A stretch of DNA of 64,000 nucleotides, from assembly GCA_023231005.1 (NCBI GenBank), contig JALNWG010000006.1, positions 74,891 through 138,890 of the forward strand. Direction: 5' to 3'. This DNA is from Bacteroidales bacterium. GTDB lineage: Bacteria; Bacteroidota; Bacteroidia; Bacteroidales; FEN-979. Positions 1-7,906 of the stretch are shown one piece after another. Made by a program: the position numbers and the translations under genes. The stretch's first letter is position 1. Each line of letters starts with the position of its first letter. The notes beneath the pieces are model-generated. The model worked only from the letters and a program-made list of their open reading frames with translations. It was not told where the DNA came from and did no database searches.

Positions 1-2468
1 AGCTGATCTGTGAGAACTCGCCTGAGTTCTACTTCATCGGCTGAATTACCTTTGATTTTGTCTAGACGTTCACCCAACTTTTCCTCTTCAATGGCCAGTT
101 CCCTGTCCATTTCTCCTTCGGTGACAGCCGCTCTGGCCTGGGCCAGTTGCTTCTTTATGTTGAGAAGGTAATCAGCCTGTTTCTTTGCCTTAGATTCTGC
201 TTCTGCCGGGGTTCCTGTGGATGGATCAGATTTGTCGAACGACTGAATCTTTTTGTTCAGGTCCTTGATCTTGCCCTGAACCCTGATAAAATCCTCTGAG
301 CCTGCCACGGAGGCTTTCAGGGCAATCTGGTATTTTGAAAGTTTCGCTTCAAGGTTATCGAGCGATTCCCCAATGATTTTATCACCGATGCTTTCCGCGT
401 TTAGCACATCGCTCAGCGATTGCTTTGCATCTTTGAACTGGGAGATTTTATCCTGGAGCTTTTTGATCCCTTGATCATAGGGCTTTGTTGCTTCGGTGCG
501 GTTCTCCTGCGCATCAATGGCATTGTCAGCCACAGCCATAGCAGCGCCACCGGGACTGGCACCGCCTTTTACCGTATTCCAAACCCTTTGCAGGATCGTC
601 GGTTTTGCTGCTGCTTCGCCAATAGATTTCTGTTTTGTCTGCATCAAAAGCAGTTCTGCTTCTGCCTGTTTGATGGTCAGGTCGATCTTTTCCTGAAGAT
701 CCTTTTTCTCCTGGACAGAAAGTAGGTTCAAATTTCTGACGGTACCTGCTACCTTCTCATATGCATCTTCAAGTTTCTTATTGGCCTCGGCCAGCAAAAC
801 AGTGGTTGAAGCCTTCAATTTCTCCAGGGCAATAGCCTGGCTATTGTACGTTTCGTATGTCTTGATCCCGGCAACCAAAGCAGTAATAGCGGCTATGACC
901 AGTCCTATCGGGTTTGCTGCCATGGCAGCATTCCAAAGCCACTGGGCAGTAGTTGCCAGCTTGGTGGCGATCGTACCGTTTCCTTTCCAAATGGCAAGCA
1001 ACTGCTCTTTGACGATCAGGTATTCTAGAACCACGGCATCTTTCATTTTCAGAAGGATGCCTTCCTTTAAAGTCAGGTTGTTCAAAATTGCAACCTGGAT
1101 TGATCTTGTCTGAGCTGCAATGTAAACCCCAATGGCACCGGTGAGTGCGATAAGAGCGATACGGTATTTGTCGATCCATTCGGGCAGTGCCTTAAGCCAT
1201 GCCACCAGGTTTACCACTGCGCCAACCATTGATTTGAGAAACTCCGTCACACCCGGCAAGGTGATCAGCCGGTAAAACTCTTTCCCGAGTTTATCCAGGG
1301 TAGCTCCCAGGGTCGTGTTCTTGTCGTTGAATTGTCTGGTGATTTCATCAGTGCCCTGCAGAGACTTGCCGGCCAGGGCAACTTTCTGCTGGAGCATATC
1401 GGTATTGTTGCCAAGTTTGGCAAAGACTTCCGAGGCCCCGGCACCTGAAATTTCCAGTTCCCTGATCAGTTTTCCTAATATTGTTGCACCCTCTCCGCCT
1501 CTTTTGGATCCTTCGACAACTTTCACAAAAGCACCATAGAGATCAGTGTTTACCAGCGTTGTGAATTCCTGCAATGGGATCCCGGCCACCTTTGCAAAAT
1601 CGGCGGTGTTGTAAGTCATCTTCATAAGGATCTTCGTCATTGCCGTTCCGCCCCGTTCGGTGGAAACTGCAAGCTCCTGGAGTGTGGCAGAAATGCCCAT
1701 CACTTCAGCAGAAGATAACCCGAGCGACATACCTACACCACCAATTCTGTTTGAAAGATCGACCAGTACTGGCGCAGTTGCAAAACCGTCAGCCCCTAAT
1801 ACATTGATTGCATTGCCCAAACGAAGCATATCATCAGAAACAGCAGAAGTTTTCATGTCTGTCAGGACATTTCTGAGGGTTCCCATTTGCGTGGCAACCT
1901 CGCTTGCTCCACCCTGGATTTCAGCCCCGAGGGCGACATTGAGTTTGTCAATGGAATCTACAAATGGAAGGATATCCTTCTGAGCGATCCCAAGCTGCCC
2001 GGCAACCACAGCCATTTCCCGAAGGTCGCTTCGAGAAGTCCGGGTGTCGATCTTACCCAGTTCGGTATTCAGCTTTTTAACTTCATCAACAGTCAGTTTC
2101 GTGGTTTTGCGGATATCGGCCAGTGAATCTTCCAGTTTTGCATTGCCTTTGATAATACCAACCACAGCAGCGCCGAACCCGATAACTCCCACAGTGATCA
2201 TCTGTAGCACCTGCTGGTATTTGTTGGCCTGGTCGGCCAGTTTTGAAAAAGCACCTCCAGTCTGGTTTATCTCTCCCCTGAGGTCTTTAAGCCTGCCGTT
2301 GACTTTCTGAAACTCACGTTCTTTTTCGCCAAATTCCTTGGAGTTTACATTCAATTGGCGAAGTTCAGCATTCAGTTTCCGTGCTTCTGCCTCCAATTGT
2401 TTAAGGGTAGCATTGGCTTTTTCACCGTTGAATATGACGGTGGCTGTGGACGTTTCGTTTTTAGCCAT
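1..2468 (-). CDS. Phage tail tape measure protein (C-terminus beyond window)
   Basis: About 822 N-terminal codons are visible; the gene runs off the left edge. The start (MAKNETSTATV) overlaps the stop of the upstream gene by 8 nt, as expected for translational coupling. Residues ~15-75 are charged and predicted coiled coil. A hydrophobic stretch (IGFGAAVVG) and a TP901-1-like core follow, with segments such as VAGQLGIAQKD, GISATLQELA and GGTAMTKIL. Later hydrophobic helices (GAIGVYIAAQ; AANPIGLVIAAI) are typical of tape measures, and the visible C-terminal half is again coiled coil. Tape measures set siphovirus tail length and help DNA pass the cell envelope. Family assignment rests on the core motifs and architecture; confidence is high. 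It marks the element as a long-tailed phage. Confidence 0.88.
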   Translation of the reverse strand, partial: MAKNETSTATVIFNGEKANATLKQLEAEARKLNAELRQLNVNSKEFGEKEREFQKVNGRLKDLRGEINQTGGAFSKLADQANKYQQVLQMITVGVIGFGAAVVGIIKGNAKLEDSLADIRKTTKLTVDEVKKLNTELGKIDTRTSRSDLREMAVVAGQLGIAQKDILPFVDSIDKLNVALGAEIQGGASEVATQMGTLRNVLTDMKTSAVSDDMLRLGNAINVLGADGFATAPVLVDLSNRIGGVGMSLGLSSAEVMGISATLQELAVSTERGGTAMTKILMKMTYNTADFAKVAGIPLQEFTTLVNTDLYGAFVKVVEGSKRGGEGATILGKLIRELEISGAGASEVFAKLGNNTDMLQQKVALAGKSLQGTDEITRQFNDKNTTLGATLDKLGKEFYRLITLPGVTEFLKSMVGAVVNLVAWLKALPEWIDKYRIALIALTGAIGVYIAAQTRSIQVAILNNLTLKEGILLKMKDAVVLEYLIVKEQLLAIWKGNGTIATKLATTAQWLWNAAMAANPIGLVIAAITALVAGIKTYETYNSQAIALEKLKASTTVLLAEANKKLEDAYEKVAGTVRNLNLLSVQEKKDLQEKIDLTIKQAEAELLLMQTKQKSIGEAAAKPTILQRVWNTVKGGASPGGAAMAVADNAIDAQENRTEATKPYDQGIKKLQDKISQFKDAKQSLSDVLNAESIGDKIIGESLDNLEAKLSKYQIALKASVAGSEDFIRVQGKIKDLNKKIQSFDKSDPSTGTPAEAESKAKKQADYLLNIKKQLAQARAAVTEGEMDRELAIEEEKLGERLDKIKGNSADEVELRRVLTDQ

Positions 2469-2901
2469 TGTTGATTGATTTATCGGAAACATTTTCGGTA
2501 ATGGCGATCACACCCCTGTGGCCGTATTCTTTGGCAAATATTTCGCTCAGCTTCATCACTTCGGCATGAAAAGTCTTGGAATACCATTTCTTTGGTCTCC
2601 TTCGGTTTCCAAGCATTTTCCCAGAGAGTCGGCGGGATGTGGCAGATTCTTTCACATCACCGATCTTGACACCCCTGCCGACACCCATATCCACAAAGCG
2701 ACCGTAATACTCAAAAAGCAGGGTGATTTTCAGCACATTTCCTTGTGCTGATGCCAGAACATTGTATTGAAAGCTTTGGAGAAGTGATCCGGAATTGCCC
2801 ACCTTATTAATGGCGAGCTTCTTTTTCCATTTGATAATAGTGATTTTAGCCCAGGCTTCGGCTATTTCACGCTCGGAAAGTTTGGGTTGGGAGGATTGCA
2901 T
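2461..2901 (-). CDS. Phage tail/neck protein, HK97 gp10-like (putative)
   Basis: 146 residues, directly upstream of the tape measure and overlapping it by 8 nt. The central segment YYGRFVDMGVGRG resembles the 'Y.FV.MG.G' motif seen in small head-tail joining or tail completion proteins of Bacteroidota phages. It is followed by a basic patch (KMLGNRRRPKKWYSKTF) and an amphipathic helix, the usual layout of the gp10-like fold. I chose the ATG at 2901 because an upstream ATG at 2925 would add eight odd residues read out of a hairpin. The chosen start itself lies inside that perfect inverted repeat (2895-2926), so translation initiation may be structure-dependent. Function is by position and weak motif similarity. 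Confidence 0.6.
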   Translation of the reverse strand: MQSSQPKLSEREIAEAWAKITIIKWKKKLAINKVGNSGSLLQSFQYNVLASAQGNVLKITLLFEYYGRFVDMGVGRGVKIGDVKESATSRRLSGKMLGNRRRPKKWYSKTFHAEVMKLSEIFAKEYGHRGVIAITENVSDKSINNG

Positions 2902-2926
2902 TGGGCAAAGAAAAGCCCAATGCAAT
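2895..2926 (-). promoter_or_regulatory. Perfect 12-bp inverted repeat over a start codon
   Basis: Arms ATTGCATTGGGC and its exact complement are separated by an 8-nt loop (AAAGAAAA on the + strand). On the leftward transcript the ATG of the 2461-2901 gene falls in the second arm. The hairpin would hide the start codon, or act as a second barrier just downstream of the terminator at 2941-2966. It has no adjacent T run in the leftward direction, so it is not a standard terminator. Confidence 0.6.
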
Positions 2927-2940
2927 GATTTATAAAGGAC

Positions 2941-2966
2941 AAAAAAAGCCAGTCAATGACTGGCTA
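2941..2966 (-). terminator. Rho-independent terminator closing metal block 1
   Basis: On the minus strand a stem AGCCAGTCA/TGACTGGCT is followed directly by TTTTTTT. It lies between the last cargo gene (ends at 2995) and the resumed phage tail genes, so it separates cargo from phage transcription. Confidence 0.85.
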
Positions 2967-2994
2967 AAATCAAAATGAAATGGACATTACCTGT

Positions 2995-3558
2995 CTACCA
3001 GTGATAATTGTGATGGTGGTAATGATTGTACCGCAGGGATTGCATATTGTTATAACACTGGCTTGCCTGGCTTGAAAAGTATCCGGTCATGTTATATCCC
3101 TGCATCTTATGGTACATCGTGCTGTCATGCGACCAGCAGTCGCCGAATCCTTGCCAATTCTGGAATTGTAGGGTATCGAGTCCGCATTGCCAGTTGCCCA
3201 TGTTCCAATTGCCACCTCCCATATTCCAGTTCCATCCGCCATTACCATAGTTTTGCCCGCCATGGTTGGCATATATGTTACGGCAATAATCATAAAAATT
3301 ATATGAAAACAAACTGTCGTACTGATTGAACTGGTGCCAGTAAAAATAACAGCTATCATGACTGCCCGATCCTGTACGCTGATGAAAACTTACCAGGAGT
3401 GCATCGTTGGCCGTGGCTGCCTTATAATTATTCTGCATTGCGTTGGCTTGAGCAAGAGGATCGGGAGTCGTGGTCGTTGTGCTCTCTTTCTTGCAGCCGA
3501 CCAGAGCTATGAGCAAAGAAAAAGTAAGAATGAAAAGACTGTTTCTCAAATTTTTCAT
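2995..3558 (-). CDS. His/Trp/Asn-rich lipoprotein, putative metal-binding
   Basis: 187 residues with a lipoprotein signal (lipobox ALVGC at residues ~18-22), so an envelope-anchored protein. After a Thr/Pro linker comes a helical region (YKAATANDALLVSFHQRT), then CYFYWHQFNQYDSLF and YDYCRNIYANHG. A low-complexity centre follows, rich in Gly, Asn and Trp (NWNMGGGNWNMGNW), with a His-rich end (YNHYHHHNYHW). The helical half aligns by eye with the Met-rich lipoprotein at 29091-29642: both have Y..A...LLV..H, C..Y.....D and F..YC. It is last in the Zn/Cd-type block. A periplasmic metal sponge or chaperone is the likely role, inferred from composition and context; no named family recognised. Confidence 0.7.
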   Translation of the reverse strand: MKNLRNSLFILTFSLLIALVGCKKESTTTTTPDPLAQANAMQNNYKAATANDALLVSFHQRTGSGSHDSCYFYWHQFNQYDSLFSYNFYDYCRNIYANHGGQNYGNGGWNWNMGGGNWNMGNWQCGLDTLQFQNWQGFGDCWSHDSTMYHKMQGYNMTGYFSSQASQCYNNMQSLRYNHYHHHNYHW

Positions 3559-3701
3559 GTTTTCTTTGGATAAAAATGTTTTTGAAACAAACGGATTAAA
3601 TTACTTATTATTATATGTAGATGCGATGATGTAAGAATGGTTGCTTCAAACTGGAAAATTTATTTTTACGAAACTTCCGGGTAAATATTGATTTGCTTCA
3701 A

Positions 3702-4217
3702 CTATTCCAATTCAAAACCTGCTTTCTTAATTTGGCCTTCTAAATCAGAGTATTTGATAATTTTGTGGTCGTACTCAATGTAAACCTGGTTCGATTTTTT
3801 ATTCAGCTTGAAGTTTTTAACACCCTTGATACTGGATAAAATCTCACTCAGTTGCTTATCCTGCCCTTCTTTTAATCTGGTAAAACAAATTACCGTTTTA
3901 TCTTCATCTATTGTAATATCCTTAACAATATCTTTCCCCTGAGCATCCCGAATGATCCGGGCATCCAGATAAAGCCCGAACGGCAATTGGGATAATTTCG
4001 TTTTCTTATTATTAAATTTAACGGTCATGTTTGTATCGACATTAACCGGCAAACAAGCTGCCGAGCCATACACACAAATGACAATTCTATCGTTACCCAT
4101 CTTTTCATTTCCGATGGTTCCAGTGATTTTTTCCTGGTTCTGGGAAAAGACAGATGAAAATCCGGTTAATGAGACCAGAAATATGACGACGATTATTTTT
4201 AATTGATATTTTTTCAT
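3702..4217 (-). CDS. Secreted protein with Cys-less HMA-like C-terminal domain
   Basis: 171 residues with a Sec signal peptide (IIVVIFLVSLTGFSSVFS). The middle contains two cysteines in VYGSAACLPVNVD. The last ~50 residues (LSEILSSIKGVKNFKLNKK ... QIKKAGFELE) have the beta-alpha-beta spacing and 'GV..' turn of heavy-metal-associated ferredoxin-like domains but lack CxxC. It could be a scaffold or sensor version of HMA rather than a metal carrier. It sits in the metal-efflux cluster, about 45 bp from the DUF302 gene, and is probably co-transcribed. The fold is inferred from pattern only. Confidence 0.6.
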   Translation of the reverse strand: MKKYQLKIIVVIFLVSLTGFSSVFSQNQEKITGTIGNEKMGNDRIVICVYGSAACLPVNVDTNMTVKFNNKKTKLSQLPFGLYLDARIIRDAQGKDIVKDITIDEDKTVICFTRLKEGQDKQLSEILSSIKGVKNFKLNKKSNQVYIEYDHKIIKYSDLEGQIKKAGFELE

Positions 4218-4262
4218 TAGTCAGAATTTTAATAGGTTTAAAAAGATTAACTTACATGATTT

Positions 4263-4649
4263 TTACAATGATTTTATCACTGCCTGGAGTTTTGCTGTTA
4301 TTTCCTGCGCAATGCCTGCCAGGTCAGGATTTTTAATAGCCATCATGGATGCGATGGGATTCACGGCTGATATTTCAATACGATCTACAGCAAATTCCTG
4401 GACAATGACGTTACATGGCAACATTGTCCCGACTTTGTCTTCGGCCTGAAGCGCTTTGTAGGCATAGGGTGGATTACAGGCTCCCAGAATCCTGTACCGG
4501 CGAAAATCCACATTCAACTTTTCTTTGAGTTTTTCATGGATGTTGATTTCGGAGATAACGCCAAACCCTTCTTTTTTAAGGGCTTCTGTGGTTTTTTGTA
4601 CAGCTTCGTCAAACGAAGTTTCCAATGTTTTGCTGAAATAATATTCCAT
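4263..4649 (-). CDS. DUF302 family protein
   Basis: 128 residues, near the usual length for a single DUF302 domain. Recognisable features are the N-terminal YYFSKTLETSFDEAVQKTTE, the GFGVISEINIHEKLKEKL segment, the ILGACNPPYAYKALQAE stretch with its conserved Cys-Asn-Pro, and the MLPCNVIVQEF core. The family is widespread beside metal-transport and redox genes; its biochemical role is not established. There is no signal peptide, so it is probably cytoplasmic. It lies between the Zn/Cd ATPase group and the secreted HMA-like protein, which fits a metal or thiol stress role, but that is context only. Confidence 0.85.
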   Translation of the reverse strand: MEYYFSKTLETSFDEAVQKTTEALKKEGFGVISEINIHEKLKEKLNVDFRRYRILGACNPPYAYKALQAEDKVGTMLPCNVIVQEFAVDRIEISAVNPIASMMAIKNPDLAGIAQEITAKLQAVIKSL

Positions 4650-4700
4650 GTTTAAACAATTTAACGGTTATTAATACTAATTACTGATTAAAGATAAGGT

Positions 4701-5300
4701 CTATTTTAAACTTTCAAAATAAAAATGATTTACACGATACATCTTATAATAATCATCATAGATTAACAATTCCTCATCTGATTTGAAATATAAATCAATC
4801 AGATCGTGAAACTTTTTATTCGTGGGGAAGGAGGATTCCAAATTTGATAAATTCAATTCTTTCAAAGGGCTGTCCGATTTTTCACTAAAGAAATATGAGA
4901 TTGTATGACTTGAGTTATTGCCCCTGGGATTCATATTTCTAATATAATGTTTCTGGTAAATAATAATAGAGGATCTATCAATGATCTCAAACTCTTGATT
5001 TTTGAATATCCTGTACTCTTTCCCATTACACAAACGATAACCCCAAATAGAAGATTTAGCTAATTTAAAAGTTGAATCATGATATGAAATACGAACCGTT
5101 TTTCGTTGATCAAAATCGGAATTCTTAATGCTGTTCCTGTTGTTCAGACAGTTTGTTTCGTAGGTAAGTTTACCTTTTGAGAAATCATCTGAGGTCATAT
5201 ACAAGCCGCTTTTACTTGTCTTTGAATCAACTGCCTGTCCTTTGCAAGTACCAGCAAACACTACCAGGATTACTGAAAATAATAATGTTGTCTTTTTCAT
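4701..5300 (-). CDS. Secreted protein of unknown function in metal block 1
   Basis: 199 residues from the ATG at 5300 (MKKTTLLFSVILVVFAGTCKG), which gives a clean signal peptide. A longer frame to 5390 would overlap the ATPase gene and is rejected. The mature part is mainly beta and aromatic (KLAKSSIWGYRLCNGKEYRIF, SIIIYQKHYIRNM) with no domain I recognise. It follows the P1B ATPase by 55 bp. Its base composition is more AT-rich than the ATPase gene, so it may be a later addition. No function proposed. Confidence 0.6.
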   Translation of the reverse strand: MKKTTLLFSVILVVFAGTCKGQAVDSKTSKSGLYMTSDDFSKGKLTYETNCLNNRNSIKNSDFDQRKTVRISYHDSTFKLAKSSIWGYRLCNGKEYRIFKNQEFEIIDRSSIIIYQKHYIRNMNPRGNNSSHTISYFFSEKSDSPLKELNLSNLESSFPTNKKFHDLIDLYFKSDEELLIYDDYYKMYRVNHFYFESLK

Positions 5301-5355
5301 AACTATCCAGATTAAATATAAAAAAAAGAAGGGACTTCGTGACCCGCAATTAATT

Positions 5356-7452
5356 TTAAGATGAAATATTCTTTTGAACTCTGATAGCATTAAAAACTGC
5401 TATCAAAGCAACACCCATATCACCGAAAACTGCCTCCCACATTGTGGCAATACCAAAAATTCCCAGAACAATAAAAAGCAGTTTGACGGTCATGGCAAAG
5501 AGGATGTTCTGCCAAACGATGATCCGGGTCCGTTTTGCCAGGTCTATCGCCATGGCCACCTTCGATGGTGAATCGGTCATCAGAACGACATCGGCAGTTT
5601 CAATGGCGGCATCCGAGCCAAGTGCTCCCATTGCAATACCAACGTCTGCACGGGCAATCACCGGGGAATCATTTATGCCATCGCCGACGAAGGCTACTTT
5701 GCCGCCTTTGCTTTCAGACATTAATCTCTCGATATGATTGACTTTATCTTCTGGGAGAAGCTGAGAAAAGAATTTGCCAATATTTAATTTCCGGGCAAAG
5801 GCGGATGCAGCATATTGGTTATCGCCGGTAAGCATGACGGTCTGAATGTTCCTGGCATTCAGCTTTTCGATGGCTTCAATCGCATCATCTTTCAGGGAAT
5901 CCGAAATAATGATATACCCGGCATATCTCGCATCAATGGCAATGTGGACAACCGTTCCTTCAACCTCGCAAACCGGATGTTGAATGTTCTCTTTATGCAA
6001 CAGTTTATCATTTCCGGCAAGAACTGTTTTACCGTCAATAATTGCCCGGATGCCAAATCCTGAAATTTCATCTACCTGCTTAATCCTGGAGTAGTCGATC
6101 TTCCGGTCAAACTTTTCAGTAATTGATTTCGCAATGGGATGGTTGGAACTTGACTCAGCATAGGCGGCGAATTCCAGTATTTCTGAGGCAGAAAACCCGT
6201 TCGATGTAACAATCTCGGAAACTTTGAATTCACCTTTAGTCAGCGTACCTGTCTTGTCGAATACCACGGTTTTAACCTTCGTCAGTGCATCCAGAAAATT
6301 TGACCCTTTGACCAGGATACCTCGTTTTGAAGCGGCCCCTATTCCACCGAAATAGCCCAGCGGAATACTGATCACCAGGGCACACGGACATGAAATTACA
6401 AGCACTACCAAGGCCCGGTAAATCCAGTCGCTAAACGTTTGGCCATTGAATAACAGCGGTGGCAAAATGGCAAGCATCAATGCCCCAATAACCACCACCG
6501 GCGTATAATATTTAGCAAACGTGGTGATGAATTTCTCGGTCTCTGCTTTTTTTGACGAGGCGTTCTCGACCATTTCAAGGATTTTTGAAACGGACGATTC
6601 ACCAAATAATTTAGTCACGCTGATGGTGAGCAAGCCTGTTTGATTTATCATACCGGCCAGCACCGTATCCTTCTCATTGACCTTTCTTGGAACACTTTCT
6701 CCTGTAAGAGCTGAAGTATCCAAAAAAGAGATACCTTCGACGATAACACCGTCAAGTGGAATTTTCTCCCCGGCTTTAACGATAATGGTATCACCAACCC
6801 TGACAGCTTCAGGGTCGACCCTTGAGACCTCTCCATTCACTGACAAATTTGCGTAGTCGGGCTTTATCTCAAGCAGAGATTTGATGGATCTCCGGGAACG
6901 ATTCACGGCAATATCCTGGAACAACTCTCCGACAACATAAAAGAGCATGACAGCTACCGCTTCAGGCATCTGGTCAATGGCAAATGCTCCAAGGGTTGCC
7001 ACTACCATCAAAAAATGCTCATTGAAAACCTGGCCTTTGACAATATTTTTTCCAGCCGACACAAGGACCTTCCATCCGGTGATGAGATATGCTGCTCCAA
7101 AAACAAGGTATTCCAGATAATGATACGGAGTATCATGAAGATAGTCCTCAAATATCAACCCTGAAACCAACAATAAAAGACCCAGAGAAGCTTTAATAAT
7201 AGTCTGTCTGTTTTCAGCGAGTTCACTGACTGAAATCATCGCTTTCCCTTTATCATCCGTTTCAATCTCAACTTCCGGTTCAATCTCTTTGATCCTGGAT
7301 TTCACCTTATCTATGTCATCCGTATCGATTGTCATGGTTGAATGAACGAAGTTTACATTGACAAACTTCACTTCTCCCATTTTGGTTAGACCGTCTTCTA
7401 TTTTTGCGGCACATGATGCGCAATCAAGGTTCTTCAGTTTGTACTTTTTCAT
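5356..7452 (-). CDS. zntA: P1B-type ATPase, Zn/Cd/Pb exporter
   Basis: 698 residues, full length for a one-HMA P1B ATPase. In order: an N-terminal HMA domain with LDCASCAAKIE; two N-terminal membrane helices; the actuator TGES loop (ALTGESVPRKV); the transmembrane metal motif SCPCALVIS; the phosphorylation site DKTGTLTKG; the HP locus (SNHPIAKSI); the hinge GDGINDSPVIA; and a C-terminal pair of helices ending GDMGVALIAVFNAIRV. The CPC motif with the Asp/Gly/Val pattern in the last helix is typical of the ZntA/CadA (Zn2+, Cd2+, Pb2+) subgroup rather than copper pumps. It exports metal from cytoplasm to periplasm, where the neighbouring CzcABC system can pass it out of the cell. Metal choice is inferred from motifs. 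Confidence 0.93.
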   Translation of the reverse strand: MKKYKLKNLDCASCAAKIEDGLTKMGEVKFVNVNFVHSTMTIDTDDIDKVKSRIKEIEPEVEIETDDKGKAMISVSELAENRQTIIKASLGLLLLVSGLIFEDYLHDTPYHYLEYLVFGAAYLITGWKVLVSAGKNIVKGQVFNEHFLMVVATLGAFAIDQMPEAVAVMLFYVVGELFQDIAVNRSRRSIKSLLEIKPDYANLSVNGEVSRVDPEAVRVGDTIIVKAGEKIPLDGVIVEGISFLDTSALTGESVPRKVNEKDTVLAGMINQTGLLTISVTKLFGESSVSKILEMVENASSKKAETEKFITTFAKYYTPVVVIGALMLAILPPLLFNGQTFSDWIYRALVVLVISCPCALVISIPLGYFGGIGAASKRGILVKGSNFLDALTKVKTVVFDKTGTLTKGEFKVSEIVTSNGFSASEILEFAAYAESSSNHPIAKSITEKFDRKIDYSRIKQVDEISGFGIRAIIDGKTVLAGNDKLLHKENIQHPVCEVEGTVVHIAIDARYAGYIIISDSLKDDAIEAIEKLNARNIQTVMLTGDNQYAASAFARKLNIGKFFSQLLPEDKVNHIERLMSESKGGKVAFVGDGINDSPVIARADVGIAMGALGSDAAIETADVVLMTDSPSKVAMAIDLAKRTRIIVWQNILFAMTVKLLFIVLGIFGIATMWEAVFGDMGVALIAVFNAIRVQKNISS

Positions 7453-7549
7453 TGTTATCCATTTATGAAAACTTTCAACAATCTGCCTTACTAAAATAAA
7501 ATGTCAAAGTTCAGTCCGTCCGGTTATACGGGCGGACTGAACAACATTC

Positions 7550-7888
7550 TCAATCTTGACCATTCTCCATGCCGGTTTTTACGCGATAAACTTTTTCGAC
7601 AGGACTGACAGTAATTATCCCATCTCCAGGATTTCCTGTTCTTCCGACAGAAGAAATGATACTAACTATATTTTCAACTTCGGTATCCTTACAGATAATT
7701 CCAATTACAGCTACTTTACTGTCAGTAATTGAAAAATGCGTTGACAGTGTTGAATCACTGTTTTTAAAGTTACCTGTGCCTTCGGATAAGTCAACTGTGA
7801 TATTAGGATGCCCGGCTTCGAGAAGCTGGTTTAAAATATCATTGACTTTGAAGGGTTTAACTATGGCTTTTACTTCTTTCATATTCAT
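7550..7888 (-). CDS. PII-like protein of the metal-transport group (PII-NG type)
   Basis: 112 residues with the PII fold pattern: MKEVKAIVKPFKVNDILNQL at the start and GDGIITVSPVEKVYRVKTG at the end, the latter matching the C-terminal PII signature. The T-loop Tyr and the usual ATP-binding details of GlnB/GlnK are not conserved (HFSITDSKVAVIGI in that region). A divergent PII branch, described as PII-NG, is known to be encoded next to czc-type metal efflux genes, and this gene lies between czcB and the P1B ATPase. It probably senses a metabolite or metal to tune efflux rather than nitrogen status. Confidence 0.82.
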   Translation of the reverse strand: MNMKEVKAIVKPFKVNDILNQLLEAGHPNITVDLSEGTGNFKNSDSTLSTHFSITDSKVAVIGIICKDTEVENIVSIISSVGRTGNPGDGIITVSPVEKVYRVKTGMENGQD

Positions 7889-7906
7889 ATTTTTTTAGAA
7901 TTAATT

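Noticed and set aside
781..1113. Open frames on the + strand inside the tape-measure gene
   Set aside because: They are antisense to a long, well-formed coding frame with tape-measure motifs; no ribosome site or family match.
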